DNA of 64,000 nucleotides, taken from Luteibacter aegosomaticola (GTDB lineage Bacteria > Pseudomonadota > Gammaproteobacteria > Xanthomonadales > Rhodanobacteraceae). The stretch is from the NCBI RefSeq assembly GCF_023078475.1, contig NZ_CP095741.1, positions 4,303,501 to 4,367,500 of the forward strand, written 5' to 3'. Under the pieces are notes generated by a model. The model made no database searches and had not been told where the DNA came from. It worked only from the letters and a program-made list of their open reading frames with translations. This document shows positions 26,628 through 35,297 of the stretch, piece by piece. A program made the position numbers and the translations under genes. The number at the start of each line of letters is the position of its first letter. Within the stretch, counting starts at the first letter, position 1.

Positions 26628-26722
26628 GTAGGAGCCCACCCTGTGGGCGACGCCTTTCGTACAGCCGCCACAGGGTCTGAAAGGTGTTGGCGAAAGATGT
26701 CGCCCACAGGGTGGGCTCCTAC
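26628..26722. repeat. REP pair (family 1)
   Basis: Left arm GCCTTTCGT type, right arm ATCTTTCGC type. Lies in the 354-bp gap between the MscS gene and prc, which otherwise holds family-3 repeats and the prc terminator. Confidence 0.9.
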
Positions 26723-26772
26723 GACGGGAGCCACCACGCCGGTGGACGATGCGCGGCGGGCCATGCGATTTT

Positions 26773-26864
26773 TGCGCCGGAGGCGCTTAGGCATGGCGGC
26801 GTAGCCGCAACCGACAAAGGCTTTTGCGCCGGAGGCGCCTGAGCATGGCGGCTCAGCCGCAACC
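26773..26864. repeat. Two tandem double-hairpin repeats (family 3)
   Basis: Two copies (26773-26812 and 26825-26864) of GCGCCGGAGGCGC + spacer with GCATG + GGCGGC-YAGCCGC + AACC, each preceded by TTTT. They match the single copy at 21748 and lie just beyond the prc terminator. Confidence 0.8.
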
Positions 26865-26868
26865 GCAT

Positions 26869-26894
26869 AAAAAAGGCCCCTTTCGGGGCCTTTT
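26869..26894 (-). terminator. Terminator of prc
   Basis: Stem GGCCCC / GGGGCC with loop GAAA, followed on the minus strand by TTTTTT; starts three bases after the prc stop. Confidence 0.9.
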
Positions 26895-26896
26895 CA

Positions 26897-29218
26897 TCAC
26901 TTCGGCGTATTCGGCTCAGGCTTCGCGGCCTGTGCCGTCTGCGGCGGGGTGTCGATCTTCTTGCCGCCGTACGGGAGCACCTCGGAGGCGAGCTTCGCAT
27001 CGCCCTTGATGAGGGTCACTTCGTCGCTGACGATGTGCGCTGCTTCTTCCAGCGGCGTGTCCTTCGCCTTCTTCGCATCGGCTTCCTGCTTGAGGTCGCT
27101 CTTGATGCTGCGCTCGTTCGCGTTCAAACCGTCATCGCCATTGCTCTGGTCATCGACATCCGCGCTGCCGTCGCCACCGAAGATGGCCTTGCGGCGGTTG
27201 CGGAAATCAGCCTGCGTGGCGTCGAACTGCTTGCGCTCGGCCTGGCGGGCGGCGAAGTTCAGCGAGATATCGGTCTTGTCGCGCAGCTGCTTGTACTGCG
27301 CCAGCTCATCCAGCATCAGCTTCCACGCCGGCGACGTAGCCACGCGCGCGGTGTGCTTCTGGTTGAGCGGACCCACGATCGGCTTCAGGTCAGCGACCGG
27401 CTTGTAATCGGCCGGATCGATATGGCGCCACGGCAGTGCGTTGTCGTAGGTGGATTCACCAAACTCCTTCGCGTCGCCGTTTTCGGGGAAGCGCACATCG
27501 GGCGTCACGCCGTGCAGCTGCGTGCTGTCGCCGTTGATGCGGATGAACTCGGCGATGGTCATCTTGAGCTCGCCGTACTTCGCGTCTTCGCCGGTCTGCG
27601 CCTTGCCGAAACGGTCGAGGTCGACCAGGTTCTGCACGGTGCCCTTACCGAAGGTGGGCTCGCCGATGATGATGCCGCGGCCGTAATCCTGGATGGCGGC
27701 GGCGAAGATCTCCGACGCCGAGGCCGAACCACGGTTCACCATGACGGCCATCGGGCCATCCCACGACATGCCCGGCTGGTCGTCGCCCTGGGCTTCGACC
27801 TGGCCACGCGCATCGCGCACCTGCACGACCGGGCCGGTATCGATGAAGAGACCGGTGAGTTCGGTGGCTTCGTTGAGCGAGCCGCCGCCGTTGTTACGCA
27901 GATCCATGATGACGCCCTCGACCTTCTGTGCCTTCAGGTCGGTGAGCAGCTTGGACACGTCGCGGGTGGCGCTCTTGAAGTTGGCATCGCCGTTACGGCG
28001 CGCGCCGAAATCCTGGTAGAACGTGGGCAGTTCGATCACGCCGATCTTGCGCGTGACATCGCCATCCTTCACGTCGATGACCTTGGACTTGGCGGCCTGC
28101 TCTTCCATGGTGACCTTCTTGCGCACAAGGGTCACGATGTCGTGCTTGCCATCCACGCCGGCATCGCCCGGGAGCACTTCCAGGCGGACGGTGGTGTCCT
28201 TCTTGCCACGGATGAGCTTGACCACGTCATCCTGGCGCCAGCCCACCACGTCGACCATCGGGCCGGTTTCGCCCTGGCCGATGGCGACGATGCGGTCGCC
28301 GGGCTTGAGCTTGCCGGACTTCAGCGCCGGGCCGCCCGGGACGAGCTCGCGGATGGTGGTGTAGTCGTCGCGCGCCTGCAGCACCGCGCCGATACCTTCC
28401 AGCGACAGGCGCATGGCGATATCGAACGCATCCGCCGCGCGGGGGCCGAGGTAATCGGTGTGCGGGTCGGTGGAATTGGCGTAGGCGGTCATGAACGCCT
28501 GGGTGGCGTCCTCGTCATCGAGCTGGCGTACGCGCGTGATGTACGTGGCGTAGCGCTTGTCGAGGGTCTTGCGGATATCGTCGTCGCTCTTGCCGGCAAG
28601 CTTCAGGCGCAGCCAGTCGTTCATGGTGCGCTTGCGCCACACATCGTCGAGCTCGGCCTGGTTCTTCGGGATCGGCGCCTTCTTGCGATCGAAGTTGAAG
28701 GTCTCGTTGCCGCTGAAGTCAAAACCCTTCTTCAGCAGGCCGCGCGCATAGTTCATGCGATCGACGGCGCGCGTGATGTACAGGTTGAAGACCGAGAACG
28801 GGCCGGTGAGGTCCTGGTTCCAGATGGCGTCGTCGAACTGCGTCTTCAGCGGTTCGAACTTGGCCATGTCTTCCTGGGTGAAGAAGACCTTCTCGCTATC
28901 GAGATCGTCGAAGTAGGCCTTGTAGATCTTGGCCGACATGGCGTCGTCGAGCGGCTGCGCCTGGTAGTGGAAACGCGTGAGGAAGCGCGCGGAGAGCTGC
29001 GCGGCCTGCGTTTCCGCCGAGGTGGGCTTCAGCGGGAGGGAGGATTCTTTCTTCTGCGGTTCGGGCGACGTGGCCGCTTCCGAAGCATCCTTCGGTTGCG
29101 GCGCAGCCGTCTTCGCCGGCGGTGTCGCGCCAGGCTGCTGAGGGGCGGCATTCTGGGCGTGCGCTCCTGTGGCGGTAAGGGCCAGCAGGAGGGCGAGCGA
29201 CACGGGGCGAAGGGTCAT
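26897..29218 (-). CDS. prc: Tail-specific (carboxy-terminal) periplasmic protease
   Basis: 773-residue S41-family protease. Signal peptide LALLLALTATGAHA, an N-terminal helical domain (FHYQAQPLDDAMS ... DLDSEKVFFTQED), a PDZ domain (GIGAVLQARDDYTTIRELVP, GDRIVAIGQGE) and the catalytic core with VMVNRGSASASEIFAAA (nucleophilic Ser near 496) and EPTFGKGTVQ (general-base Lys near 523). The family trims exported proteins, including penicillin-binding proteins and lipoprotein-linked hydrolases. It begins 26 bp after lipA and is the last gene of the long minus-strand cluster, closed by a strong terminator. Confidence 0.94.
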   Translation of the reverse strand: MTLRPVSLALLLALTATGAHAQNAAPQQPGATPPAKTAAPQPKDASEAATSPEPQKKESSLPLKPTSAETQAAQLSARFLTRFHYQAQPLDDAMSAKIYKAYFDDLDSEKVFFTQEDMAKFEPLKTQFDDAIWNQDLTGPFSVFNLYITRAVDRMNYARGLLKKGFDFSGNETFNFDRKKAPIPKNQAELDDVWRKRTMNDWLRLKLAGKSDDDIRKTLDKRYATYITRVRQLDDEDATQAFMTAYANSTDPHTDYLGPRAADAFDIAMRLSLEGIGAVLQARDDYTTIRELVPGGPALKSGKLKPGDRIVAIGQGETGPMVDVVGWRQDDVVKLIRGKKDTTVRLEVLPGDAGVDGKHDIVTLVRKKVTMEEQAAKSKVIDVKDGDVTRKIGVIELPTFYQDFGARRNGDANFKSATRDVSKLLTDLKAQKVEGVIMDLRNNGGGSLNEATELTGLFIDTGPVVQVRDARGQVEAQGDDQPGMSWDGPMAVMVNRGSASASEIFAAAIQDYGRGIIIGEPTFGKGTVQNLVDLDRFGKAQTGEDAKYGELKMTIAEFIRINGDSTQLHGVTPDVRFPENGDAKEFGESTYDNALPWRHIDPADYKPVADLKPIVGPLNQKHTARVATSPAWKLMLDELAQYKQLRDKTDISLNFAARQAERKQFDATQADFRNRRKAIFGGDGSADVDDQSNGDDGLNANERSIKSDLKQEADAKKAKDTPLEEAAHIVSDEVTLIKGDAKLASEVLPYGGKKIDTPPQTAQAAKPEPNTPK

Positions 29219-29244
29219 GTAATGCCTCGATTTGCTTTGAGCGT

Positions 29245-30246
29245 TTATTCGACGACGCCGGCGGCGTGGGCCATCAGGTCGGCATGGTAGGAGGATCGCA
29301 CCAACGGGCCGGAAGCGACATGGCCGAAGCCCATCTCTTCGCCGGCGACGCGGAGCGCCTCGTATTCTTCCGGCGTCCAGTAGCGGACCACCGGATGGTG
29401 ATGCGCCGTCGGCTGCAGGTATTGGCCAATGGTGATCATGTCGACGTCATGGGCGCGTAGATCGCGCATGGTTTCGAGCACCTGCTCCATGGTTTCGCCC
29501 AGGCCCAGCATGATGCCGGACTTGGTCGGGACCTCGGGATGCTGCGCCTTGAAGCGCTTGAGCAGGTCGAGCGACCACTGGTAATCGGCGCCCGGGCGCA
29601 CTTCGCGGTACAGGTGCGGCACGGTTTCCAGGTTGTGGTTGAACACATCCGGCGGGAAATCCTTCAGGACCTCCAGCGCGCGCTCCATACGGCCCTTGCC
29701 GCGGAAATCCGGGGTGAGGATCTCGATCTTGATATCCGGGCTGGCGTGGCGCACGGCGCGGATGCAGGACGCGAAATGCTCGGCGCCGCCATCGCGCAGG
29801 TCGTCGCGATCCACCGAGGTGATGACCACGTACTTCAGGCGCATGTCGCGGATGGTCTCGGCCAGGCGCGCCGGCTCGAGCGGATCCGGCGCCAGCGGGC
29901 GGCCGTGGGCCACGTCACAGAACGAGCAACGGCGGGTGCAGACCTCGCCGAGGATCATGAAGGTGGCGGTGCCCTTGCTGAAGCACTCGTGGATGTTCGG
30001 GCACGAGGCTTCCTCGCACACGGTGACCAGCGAGTTTTCGCGCAGGCGCGCCTTGAGCTGCTGCACGGCATTGCCCTGCGGCAGGCGCACGCGGATCCAG
30101 CTCGGCTTGCGCAGCACAGGCACATCGGTCTCGAAAGCCGCGCGGTTGAGCGCGATCTTGTCGTTACCGAGCATCTTCTCGCCGGGCTTGTCGACGACAG
30201 CGATGGGAATGCTGCGGGCGGGGGTATTGGGGACGGTTTGGCTCAT
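29245..30246 (-). CDS. lipA: Lipoyl synthase
   Basis: 333-residue radical SAM enzyme inserting two sulfurs into octanoyl groups on lipoyl domains. The auxiliary cluster motif [12 protein letters not shown] and the radical SAM motif [13 protein letters not shown] are present, followed by [15 protein letters not shown] and the C-terminal [11 protein letters not shown] with the conserved Arg-Ser-Ser. It starts 12 bp after lipB. Its likely clients, the E2 and E3 lipoyl domains, are encoded about 4 kb away. Confidence 0.97.
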   Translation of the reverse strand: MSQTVPNTPARSIPIAVVDKPGEKMLGNDKIALNRAAFETDVPVLRKPSWIRVRLPQGNAVQQLKARLRENSLVTVCEEASCPNIHECFSKGTATFMILGEVCTRRCSFCDVAHGRPLAPDPLEPARLAETIRDMRLKYVVITSVDRDDLRDGGAEHFASCIRAVRHASPDIKIEILTPDFRGKGRMERALEVLKDFPPDVFNHNLETVPHLYREVRPGADYQWSLDLLKRFKAQHPEVPTKSGIMLGLGETMEQVLETMRDLRAHDVDMITIGQYLQPTAHHHPVVRYWTPEEYEALRVAGEEMGFGHVASGPLVRSSYHADLMAHAAGVVE

Positions 30247-30258
30247 GGGGCTACGACC

Positions 30259-30927
30259 TCAGACCGCAACGCGGGCGGGGAGTTCGGGGATAACGGGAGC
30301 GGATTCGACGGCGTGGAAACCGAACTGCTTGCAGAATTCCTGTACCAGGACGTCTTCCACGTCTGACAACCGCGACGGACCCCCCAAGTCTACCACCTGG
30401 GTGACTTCCAAACCCTTGTAGCCGCAAGGATTGATGCGGTGGAAGGGCTCCAGGTCCATATCGACGTTGAAGGCCAGCCCATGGAAGCTGCAGCCGCGGC
30501 GGACACGCAGGCCGAGGGCCGCGATCTTGGCGTCGGCGGTGTACACGCCGGGGGCGCCTTCACGCCGGGCGGCGCCGATATTCCACTCGCCGAGGGTATC
30601 GATGATGGCCTGTTCGATCTTGCAGACCATGTCGCGGACGCCCACGCCTACGCGGCGCAGGTCCATCAGGGGGTAGGCCACGATCTGGCCCGGGCCGTGG
30701 TAGGTCACCTGGCCGCCGCGATCGACGCGAACCACCGGGATATCGCCAGCGAACAGCACGTGCTCGTCCAGGCCAGCCTGCCCCAGCGTGAACACCGGGT
30801 CGTGTTCCAGCACCCACAGCTCATCGGGCGTGTCTTCGGTGCGGTTGTCCGTGAAGGCGCTCATGGCCTTCCAGGCGGTTTCGTAGGGCACGCGCCCCAG
30901 CCGGCGAACGTTGAGGGGAAGGGTCAT
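30259..30927 (-). CDS. lipB: Octanoyltransferase
   Basis: 222 residues; transfers octanoate from acyl carrier protein to lipoyl domains. Signature [18 protein letters not shown] and catalytic region [15 protein letters not shown] ... [13 protein letters not shown] with the active-site Cys and the Lys of the family are present. ATG at 30927 without a strong ribosome site. Separated from ybeD by a 288-bp gap holding a REP cluster and 8-bp repeats. Confidence 0.96.
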   Translation of the reverse strand: MTLPLNVRRLGRVPYETAWKAMSAFTDNRTEDTPDELWVLEHDPVFTLGQAGLDEHVLFAGDIPVVRVDRGGQVTYHGPGQIVAYPLMDLRRVGVGVRDMVCKIEQAIIDTLGEWNIGAARREGAPGVYTADAKIAALGLRVRRGCSFHGLAFNVDMDLEPFHRINPCGYKGLEVTQVVDLGGPSRLSDVEDVLVQEFCKQFGFHAVESAPVIPELPARVAV

Positions 30928-31012
30928 GGGGCTTATCGGGGGGATGCGGGGATGTCAGGTATCTGCGGGTTGAACGCCTACGATACAAGAGATCCCCACC
31001 CCGATGCTGCCC

Positions 31013-31140
31013 GTAGGAGCCCACCCTGCGGGCGACATCTTTCGCGTAGGAGCCCACCTTGTGGGCGACATCTTTCGCGGAAGAGCCACAGGGCCTGTGG
31101 CGTTTGTACGAAGGGCGTCGCCCACAGGGTGGGCTCCTAC
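31013..31140. repeat. REP cluster (family 1), left arm duplicated
   Basis: Two direct 33-bp left arms of ATCTTTCGC type in tandem, differing at CCCTGC/CCTTGT, then the usual centre and a right arm of GCCCTTCGT type. It lies in the ybeD-lipB gap of an otherwise compact operon. Confidence 0.9.
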
Positions 31141-31143
31141 GGC

Positions 31144-31200
31144 GGTATGCCGGTATGCCGGTATGCCGGTATGCCAGGACGGCGGGACGGCGGGACGGCG
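31144..31200. repeat. Two 8-bp microsatellites
   Basis: GGTATGCC repeated four times (31144-31175) and GGACGGCG repeated three times (31177-31200), adjoining the REP cluster. Confidence 0.85.
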
Positions 31201-31215
31201 GTCCCGCGCGGGCCG

Positions 31216-31506
31216 TTAGAGCGTGAAGCGGATGTCCGCGTCGGCGCGGAGGGCGTCGTGGGCTTCCATGTACTTCTCACGGCTGGGTGCGACGAAGCTG
31301 ACCGCCACCGACTCGTAGTTGCCGGCGGGGGTAAGCTTGGAGGTCACCGTTTCGTGGAGCACTTCCAGGCCGATTCCGTGCAGGATCTGCGGCACGCGGG
31401 CCTTCAGGTCCACATTGGCATTGCCGATGGCCGTGATCTCGAACTGGCCCGGGAACTGGAAACCCTTGCCTTCGGCCTTCGCCTGGGAGAAATCGATCTC
31501 TTTCAT
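31216..31506 (-). CDS. ybeD: YbeD-like (DUF493) protein
   Basis: 96 residues. Contains FQFPGQFEITAIGNA, a ferredoxin-like ACT-type fold segment, and the conserved end VSREKYMEAHDALRADADIR-like region with a final FTL. It lies between dacA and lipB, the same order as in Escherichia coli (dacA-ybeD-lipB-lipA). Molecular role not established; a regulatory ACT-like fold is the usual view of the family. Confidence 0.92.
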   Translation of the reverse strand: MKEIDFSQAKAEGKGFQFPGQFEITAIGNANVDLKARVPQILHGIGLEVLHETVTSKLTPAGNYESVAVSFVAPSREKYMEAHDALRADADIRFTL

Positions 31507-31518
31507 CGCCGGAGCTCC

Positions 31519-32742
31519 TTACTTCTTGCCGCTGTCGTCGCTATGGAACCACAGCATGATGGTGTCCCACAGGCGCGAGAAGAAACCGCCTTCCGGCGCA
31601 TCGCTCAGGGCGACGAGGGGCACCGTGGTGACCGGCTGGCCATCCAGGGTGACGCGCAGCGAGCCGACCTGCTGGCCCTTCTTGAACGGGGCGATCAGCG
31701 TGGACGGAAAATCGAGGTTGACCTTGAGCTTGTCGTAATCGCCGCGCTTCACCGAGATCAGCACGTCTTCGGTGGTGCCCAGCGGCAGGGTGTTCTCAGC
31801 GCCCTTCCACAGCTTGGGCGAGGCCAGCGTGGCGCCCGCGGCGTACAGCTTGTGGCTTTCGTAGAAGCGGAAGCCGTAGTTCATGAGCGCCAGCGCGGCA
31901 TCGGCGCGGCCCTTTTCGCTGCCGGCACCCATCACGATCGCGATCATGCGGGCATCGCCCTGCTTGGCCGACGCAGCCATGCAGAAGCCAGCGGCGGCGG
32001 TGTGGCCGGTCTTGATGCCGTCGACGGTGTTATCGCGCCACAGCAGCAGGTTACGGTTGTGCTGGGTGATGTCGTTCCACTTGAACTCCTTCACCGCCGA
32101 GATCGCGTAATCCTCCGGGAAATCGTGGATCAGCGCGCGCGACAGCACGGCGACGTCGCGTGCCGTGGTGTAGTGGTTGGCGATCGGGTAGCCCGACGCG
32201 TTCTCGAAGTTCGAGTGCGTCATGCCGAGCTGCTTGGCGTACGCGTTCATCAGGTTGGCGAACGCCGGCTCGGAGCCCGCGGTGTGCTCGGCCAGGGCGA
32301 TGGCGGCATCGTTACCCGACTGGATGATCATGCCGTACAGCAGATCCTTCAGCGGGACCTGGCTGTTGAGCTTGAGGAAGCTGGTGGAACCGTCGGTGCC
32401 GGCACCGCCGCCACGCCACGCGTTCTCGCTGATGGTGACCGGGTCGGTCATGTGGATCTTGCCGTTGGCGATCTCCGCGGACACGACGTAATCGGTCATG
32501 ACCTTGGTGATCGAGGCCGGCTCGACCTGCATGTCCGGTTCCTTCGACGCGATGATCTGCCCGGTGTTGTAGTCCATCAGCACCCAGCTCTTGCCTTCCA
32601 CATCCGGCGGCGGCGGCACGGGGGCCTCGGGCACCACGGGGCGCGGCACCACGGGACGCGGCGGCGTCTGCTGCGCCACGGACACGCCGGCGACGAGCGC
32701 GGCGGCGGCGAAAGCGAACAGGGAACGGGGCAAAAGCTTCAT
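31519..32742 (-). CDS. dacA: D-alanyl-D-alanine carboxypeptidase (PBP5/6 type)
   Basis: 407 residues, exported (signal LFAFAAAALVAGVSVAQ) with an unusual Pro-rich linker before the catalytic domain. Active-site motifs SITK (Ser near 77), SGN and KTG are all present in EPASITKVM, IIQSGNDAA and GIKTGHTAAAG. The C-terminal domain ends in an amphipathic anchor RLWDTIMLWFHS, as in PBP5. It trims pentapeptides to tetrapeptides in peptidoglycan. Starts 43 bp after rlpA; ybeD follows after 12 bp. Confidence 0.95.
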   Translation of the reverse strand: MKLLPRSLFAFAAAALVAGVSVAQQTPPRPVVPRPVVPEAPVPPPPDVEGKSWVLMDYNTGQIIASKEPDMQVEPASITKVMTDYVVSAEIANGKIHMTDPVTISENAWRGGGAGTDGSTSFLKLNSQVPLKDLLYGMIIQSGNDAAIALAEHTAGSEPAFANLMNAYAKQLGMTHSNFENASGYPIANHYTTARDVAVLSRALIHDFPEDYAISAVKEFKWNDITQHNRNLLLWRDNTVDGIKTGHTAAAGFCMAASAKQGDARMIAIVMGAGSEKGRADAALALMNYGFRFYESHKLYAAGATLASPKLWKGAENTLPLGTTEDVLISVKRGDYDKLKVNLDFPSTLIAPFKKGQQVGSLRVTLDGQPVTTVPLVALSDAPEGGFFSRLWDTIMLWFHSDDSGKK

Positions 32743-32785
32743 CGTTTCAGCAGTCCAGTCGAAAACAAACGGGAAAAAAAGAGGT

Positions 32786-34186
32786 TTAGTCTACCGCGAC
32801 CGAGGGTCTGGGCAGGCCCATGCCGGCAATCTGGTCGGTAACGCGGTCGGCGGTGTCCACATCGGCCAGGGGGCCCACGCGCACCTTGCGAATGCTGCGG
32901 CCGGCCACGTTGGCCTCGATAACACTGACAGGACCGACGCCGGCGCGGTTCAACTGATCGGCCACGCGGTTCGCGTTGGCCAGGTCGGAAAAGGCGCCCA
33001 CCTGGAGGTAAATGCTGGGCTTGCCGGGCACGGCGGCCGGGCTGGAGGCGGTGCCGGCAGCCGCGCCAGGAGCGGCCTGCGGGGCCTTCGCCACCGGAAT
33101 GGAGGTGCCGACCGGGGCCGCGATATCGGCCGAAGGAGCGCGCGTAGCGACCGGTGCGCCAGCAGCCGACGGCGGCAAGGCATCAGCGACGGAGGCGTTG
33201 GTCATGCCCGGCACCGGGCCGTCGTCTTCCGGGTTGCCCACGGCCACCGGCGTGGACGTGGTTGATGTCGGCGCCGGCCGGGGCGCACCCGCGATCACCG
33301 CACCCGTGGCCACCGCGGCAGCCGTGGGCGCCGTACGCGCTGCAGGTGGCGGCGGCGTACGCGACGAACGAACAGGCGGCGGCGGGGCCGTCACCGGCGC
33401 GGGCTTCGGCGTGGTCTGCACGAACGGCGGTGCAGAGACCGACGAAGGGTCTGACGGATCGATCGCGCGCACTTCAACCAGACCGGTGCCGCTCGGCCAC
33501 ACGCCGATCTTTACCGCGGCGGCGAACGAAAGATCGATGATGCGGTTTTCATGGAACGGGCCGCGATCGTTGATGCGGACGATGACGCTCTTGCCGTTCT
33601 CAAGATTGGTGACACGCGCATAGCTCGGCAGCGGCAGTGTCTTGTGCGCCGCGCTGAACTGGTACATGTCGTATTCCTCGAGATTCGAGGTCTTGTAGCC
33701 GTGGAACTTGTTGCCGTAGAACGACGCGATACCGCGCTCCACGTAGCCCTTGGGCGTGGGCAGCACGTTGTAGGTCTGGCCCAGCACCGAGTACGGCGAT
33801 TTGTTGCCGTACAGCGAGCGCGGTTCGTTCTTCGGCACCGGCTCCGGGATCTTGCTGAAGTCCGGCATCTCGGTCGGCACGCTGTCGCTCTTGCTGCCGT
33901 AGCGCGACCCCTGCGAGCGGCTGATATCGTCGTACGGCCGGCTGGAACCACCACTGCGCTTGCCCGAGGAAGGCCGCGTGTTATGCCCGCCCCCGCAAGC
34001 GCTGAGCAGCACCGTGACCACCAGAATGAGGCACCACCGTAGGAGCCCACCCTGTAGGCGACGCCGTTCGCCCAAACGCCACAGGGCCTGTTGCGCACCC
34101 GCGAAAAGATGTCGCCCACAGGGTGGGCTCCTACGATGGCGCGGATGCGTCAGCTGGTTCACCGCCCCCACGGTGGCCTTGTTCAT
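32786..34186 (-). CDS. rlpA: RlpA-like septal-ring lytic transglycosylase lipoprotein, N-terminus interrupted by REP
   Basis: 466 residues from ATG 34186. Lipoprotein signal LILVVTVLLSAC, a double-psi beta-barrel (GIASFYGNKFHGYKTSN ... VRINDRGPFHENRIIDLS, with the Asp and His of RlpA), a long Ala/Pro/Thr linker and a C-terminal SPOR domain (IYLQVGAFSDLANANRVADQ) that binds denuded glycan at the septum. The ATG overlaps the mltB stop as ATGA, which fixes the start. Codons 18-49 come from a 96-bp REP pair; without it the N-terminus would read MNKATVGAVNQLTHPRHRWC, a normal lipoprotein signal. An internal TTG within the REP (before GERRRLQGG) could be an alternative start. Confidence 0.88.
   Translation of the reverse strand: MNKATVGAVNQLTHPRHRRSPPCGRHLFAGAQQALWRLGERRRLQGGLLRWCLILVVTVLLSACGGGHNTRPSSGKRSGGSSRPYDDISRSQGSRYGSKSDSVPTEMPDFSKIPEPVPKNEPRSLYGNKSPYSVLGQTYNVLPTPKGYVERGIASFYGNKFHGYKTSNLEEYDMYQFSAAHKTLPLPSYARVTNLENGKSVIVRINDRGPFHENRIIDLSFAAAVKIGVWPSGTGLVEVRAIDPSDPSSVSAPPFVQTTPKPAPVTAPPPPVRSSRTPPPPAARTAPTAAAVATGAVIAGAPRPAPTSTTSTPVAVGNPEDDGPVPGMTNASVADALPPSAAGAPVATRAPSADIAAPVGTSIPVAKAPQAAPGAAAGTASSPAAVPGKPSIYLQVGAFSDLANANRVADQLNRAGVGPVSVIEANVAGRSIRKVRVGPLADVDTADRVTDQIAGMGLPRPSVAVD
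34039..34134. repeat. REP pair (family 1) inside the rlpA reading frame
   Basis: Left arm GCCGTTCGC type, right arm ATCTTTCGC type; 96 bp, a multiple of three, with no stop in the rlpA frame. The left hairpin has CTGTAGG where others have CTGTGGG. Confidence 0.9.
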
Positions 34187-35235
34187 CGCGCGCCGGGTCC
34201 GTTTACGCGGGCGCGGATCGCCTGCGCCAGCTGGTCGACGGCCAGTGCGTACATGGGGCTACGGTTGTAGGTGGTGATCACGTAGAAGTTCTGGAACGTG
34301 AACCAGTATTCGTCACCCGAGGGGCCATCCAGGCGCAGCAGCTGTGCGTCGCGGCCCGGGTCCAGGTGCTGCACCGGCGCGAAGCCGGTGGCCACGAAGG
34401 ATTCCACGGGAGCGACGGTGTGCCAGTCCTTCGGTACCGCCGGCGCCTTCGCGCGGCGATCGGGCTGGGCGCGCGCGGCGACGGGGCCGCCGGTCTGCCA
34501 ACCGTGTTCCTTGAAGTAGTTGGCGACGCTGGCAAAAATATCGCCCATCGAGCCCTTCATGTCGATGCGGCCATCGCCGTCGTAATCCACGCCCCAGTCG
34601 CGGATGGAGCTGGGCATGAACTGGCCCCAGCCCTGCGCGCCGGCGTACGAGCCGGTGAGCGTATCCAGCGGACCGGCCAGGTGGTTCGGCGGCAGCTCGA
34701 GCAGCACCTTCAGCTGTTCGCGGAAGAACGGTGCGCGCTTCGGGTAGTAGAACGCCAGCGTCGTCAGCGCATCGAGCACCTTGTACTTGCCGGTGTTCCG
34801 GCCGTAGAAGGTCTCCACGCCCACGATCGCCACGATGTATTCGGCAGGCACGCCATATTTGCGGCTAATGCCATCAAGCAAGGCACGGTGCGTGCGGTAG
34901 AACTCGGCACCCGCGTTGATCCGGTCTTCGGTGAGGAAGATGGGCCGGTACACGCTCCACGGCTTGCTCTCGGCCGGGCGGTTCATGGCATCGATGATGC
35001 CCTGCTGCATCTTCGCCCCGTTGAGCAGCTTGTTCAGCGCCCAGGCGCTCTTGCCCGTGTCCTTCGCTACTTCACGCACCAGCGCGGCCTGGCCCGGATG
35101 GGTCTCAGGCGCAGCCGGTGCCGCGGCGCGTGCATGGCCGGCCGCAAAAAGCAGGGGAAGCAGAAGCGTCGCGCCGAGCAGGCGCGGAACATATCGAGCG
35201 GGTCGTGCGCGGTGCGCCGGCTGTGCATCATCCAT
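34183..35235 (-). CDS. mltB: Membrane-bound lytic murein transglycosylase B-like
   Basis: 350 residues, exported (signal LLGATLLLPLLFAAGHARA, no lipobox seen, so possibly the soluble form). The GH103 catalytic region is clear: GVPAEYIVAIVGVETFYGRN with the catalytic Glu near 138, YYPKRAPFFREQL, SYAGAQGWGQFMPSS and YDGDGRIDM. It cleaves glycan strands, leaving anhydromuramic ends. The start MDDAQPAHRARP is chosen from the signal peptide. It lies between rodA and rlpA and overlaps the latter by four bases. Confidence 0.92.
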   Translation of the reverse strand: MDDAQPAHRARPARYVPRLLGATLLLPLLFAAGHARAAAPAAPETHPGQAALVREVAKDTGKSAWALNKLLNGAKMQQGIIDAMNRPAESKPWSVYRPIFLTEDRINAGAEFYRTHRALLDGISRKYGVPAEYIVAIVGVETFYGRNTGKYKVLDALTTLAFYYPKRAPFFREQLKVLLELPPNHLAGPLDTLTGSYAGAQGWGQFMPSSIRDWGVDYDGDGRIDMKGSMGDIFASVANYFKEHGWQTGGPVAARAQPDRRAKAPAVPKDWHTVAPVESFVATGFAPVQHLDPGRDAQLLRLDGPSGDEYWFTFQNFYVITTYNRSPMYALAVDQLAQAIRARVNGPGAR

Positions 35236-35297
35236 GAGCCGAAGCGTAACACGCGAAAGTGGCGCTTCCCGGGCTGGCTGGAGCGCGTGTTCAGCCA

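Noticed and set aside
30439..32841. Plus-strand ORF of 800 codons
   Set aside because: Covers lipB, ybeD and dacA in antisense and crosses a REP; no recognisable domain.
33511..34119. Alternative rlpA start in another frame from within the REP
   Set aside because: That frame does not lead into the lipobox or the RlpA domain; only the 34186 frame does.
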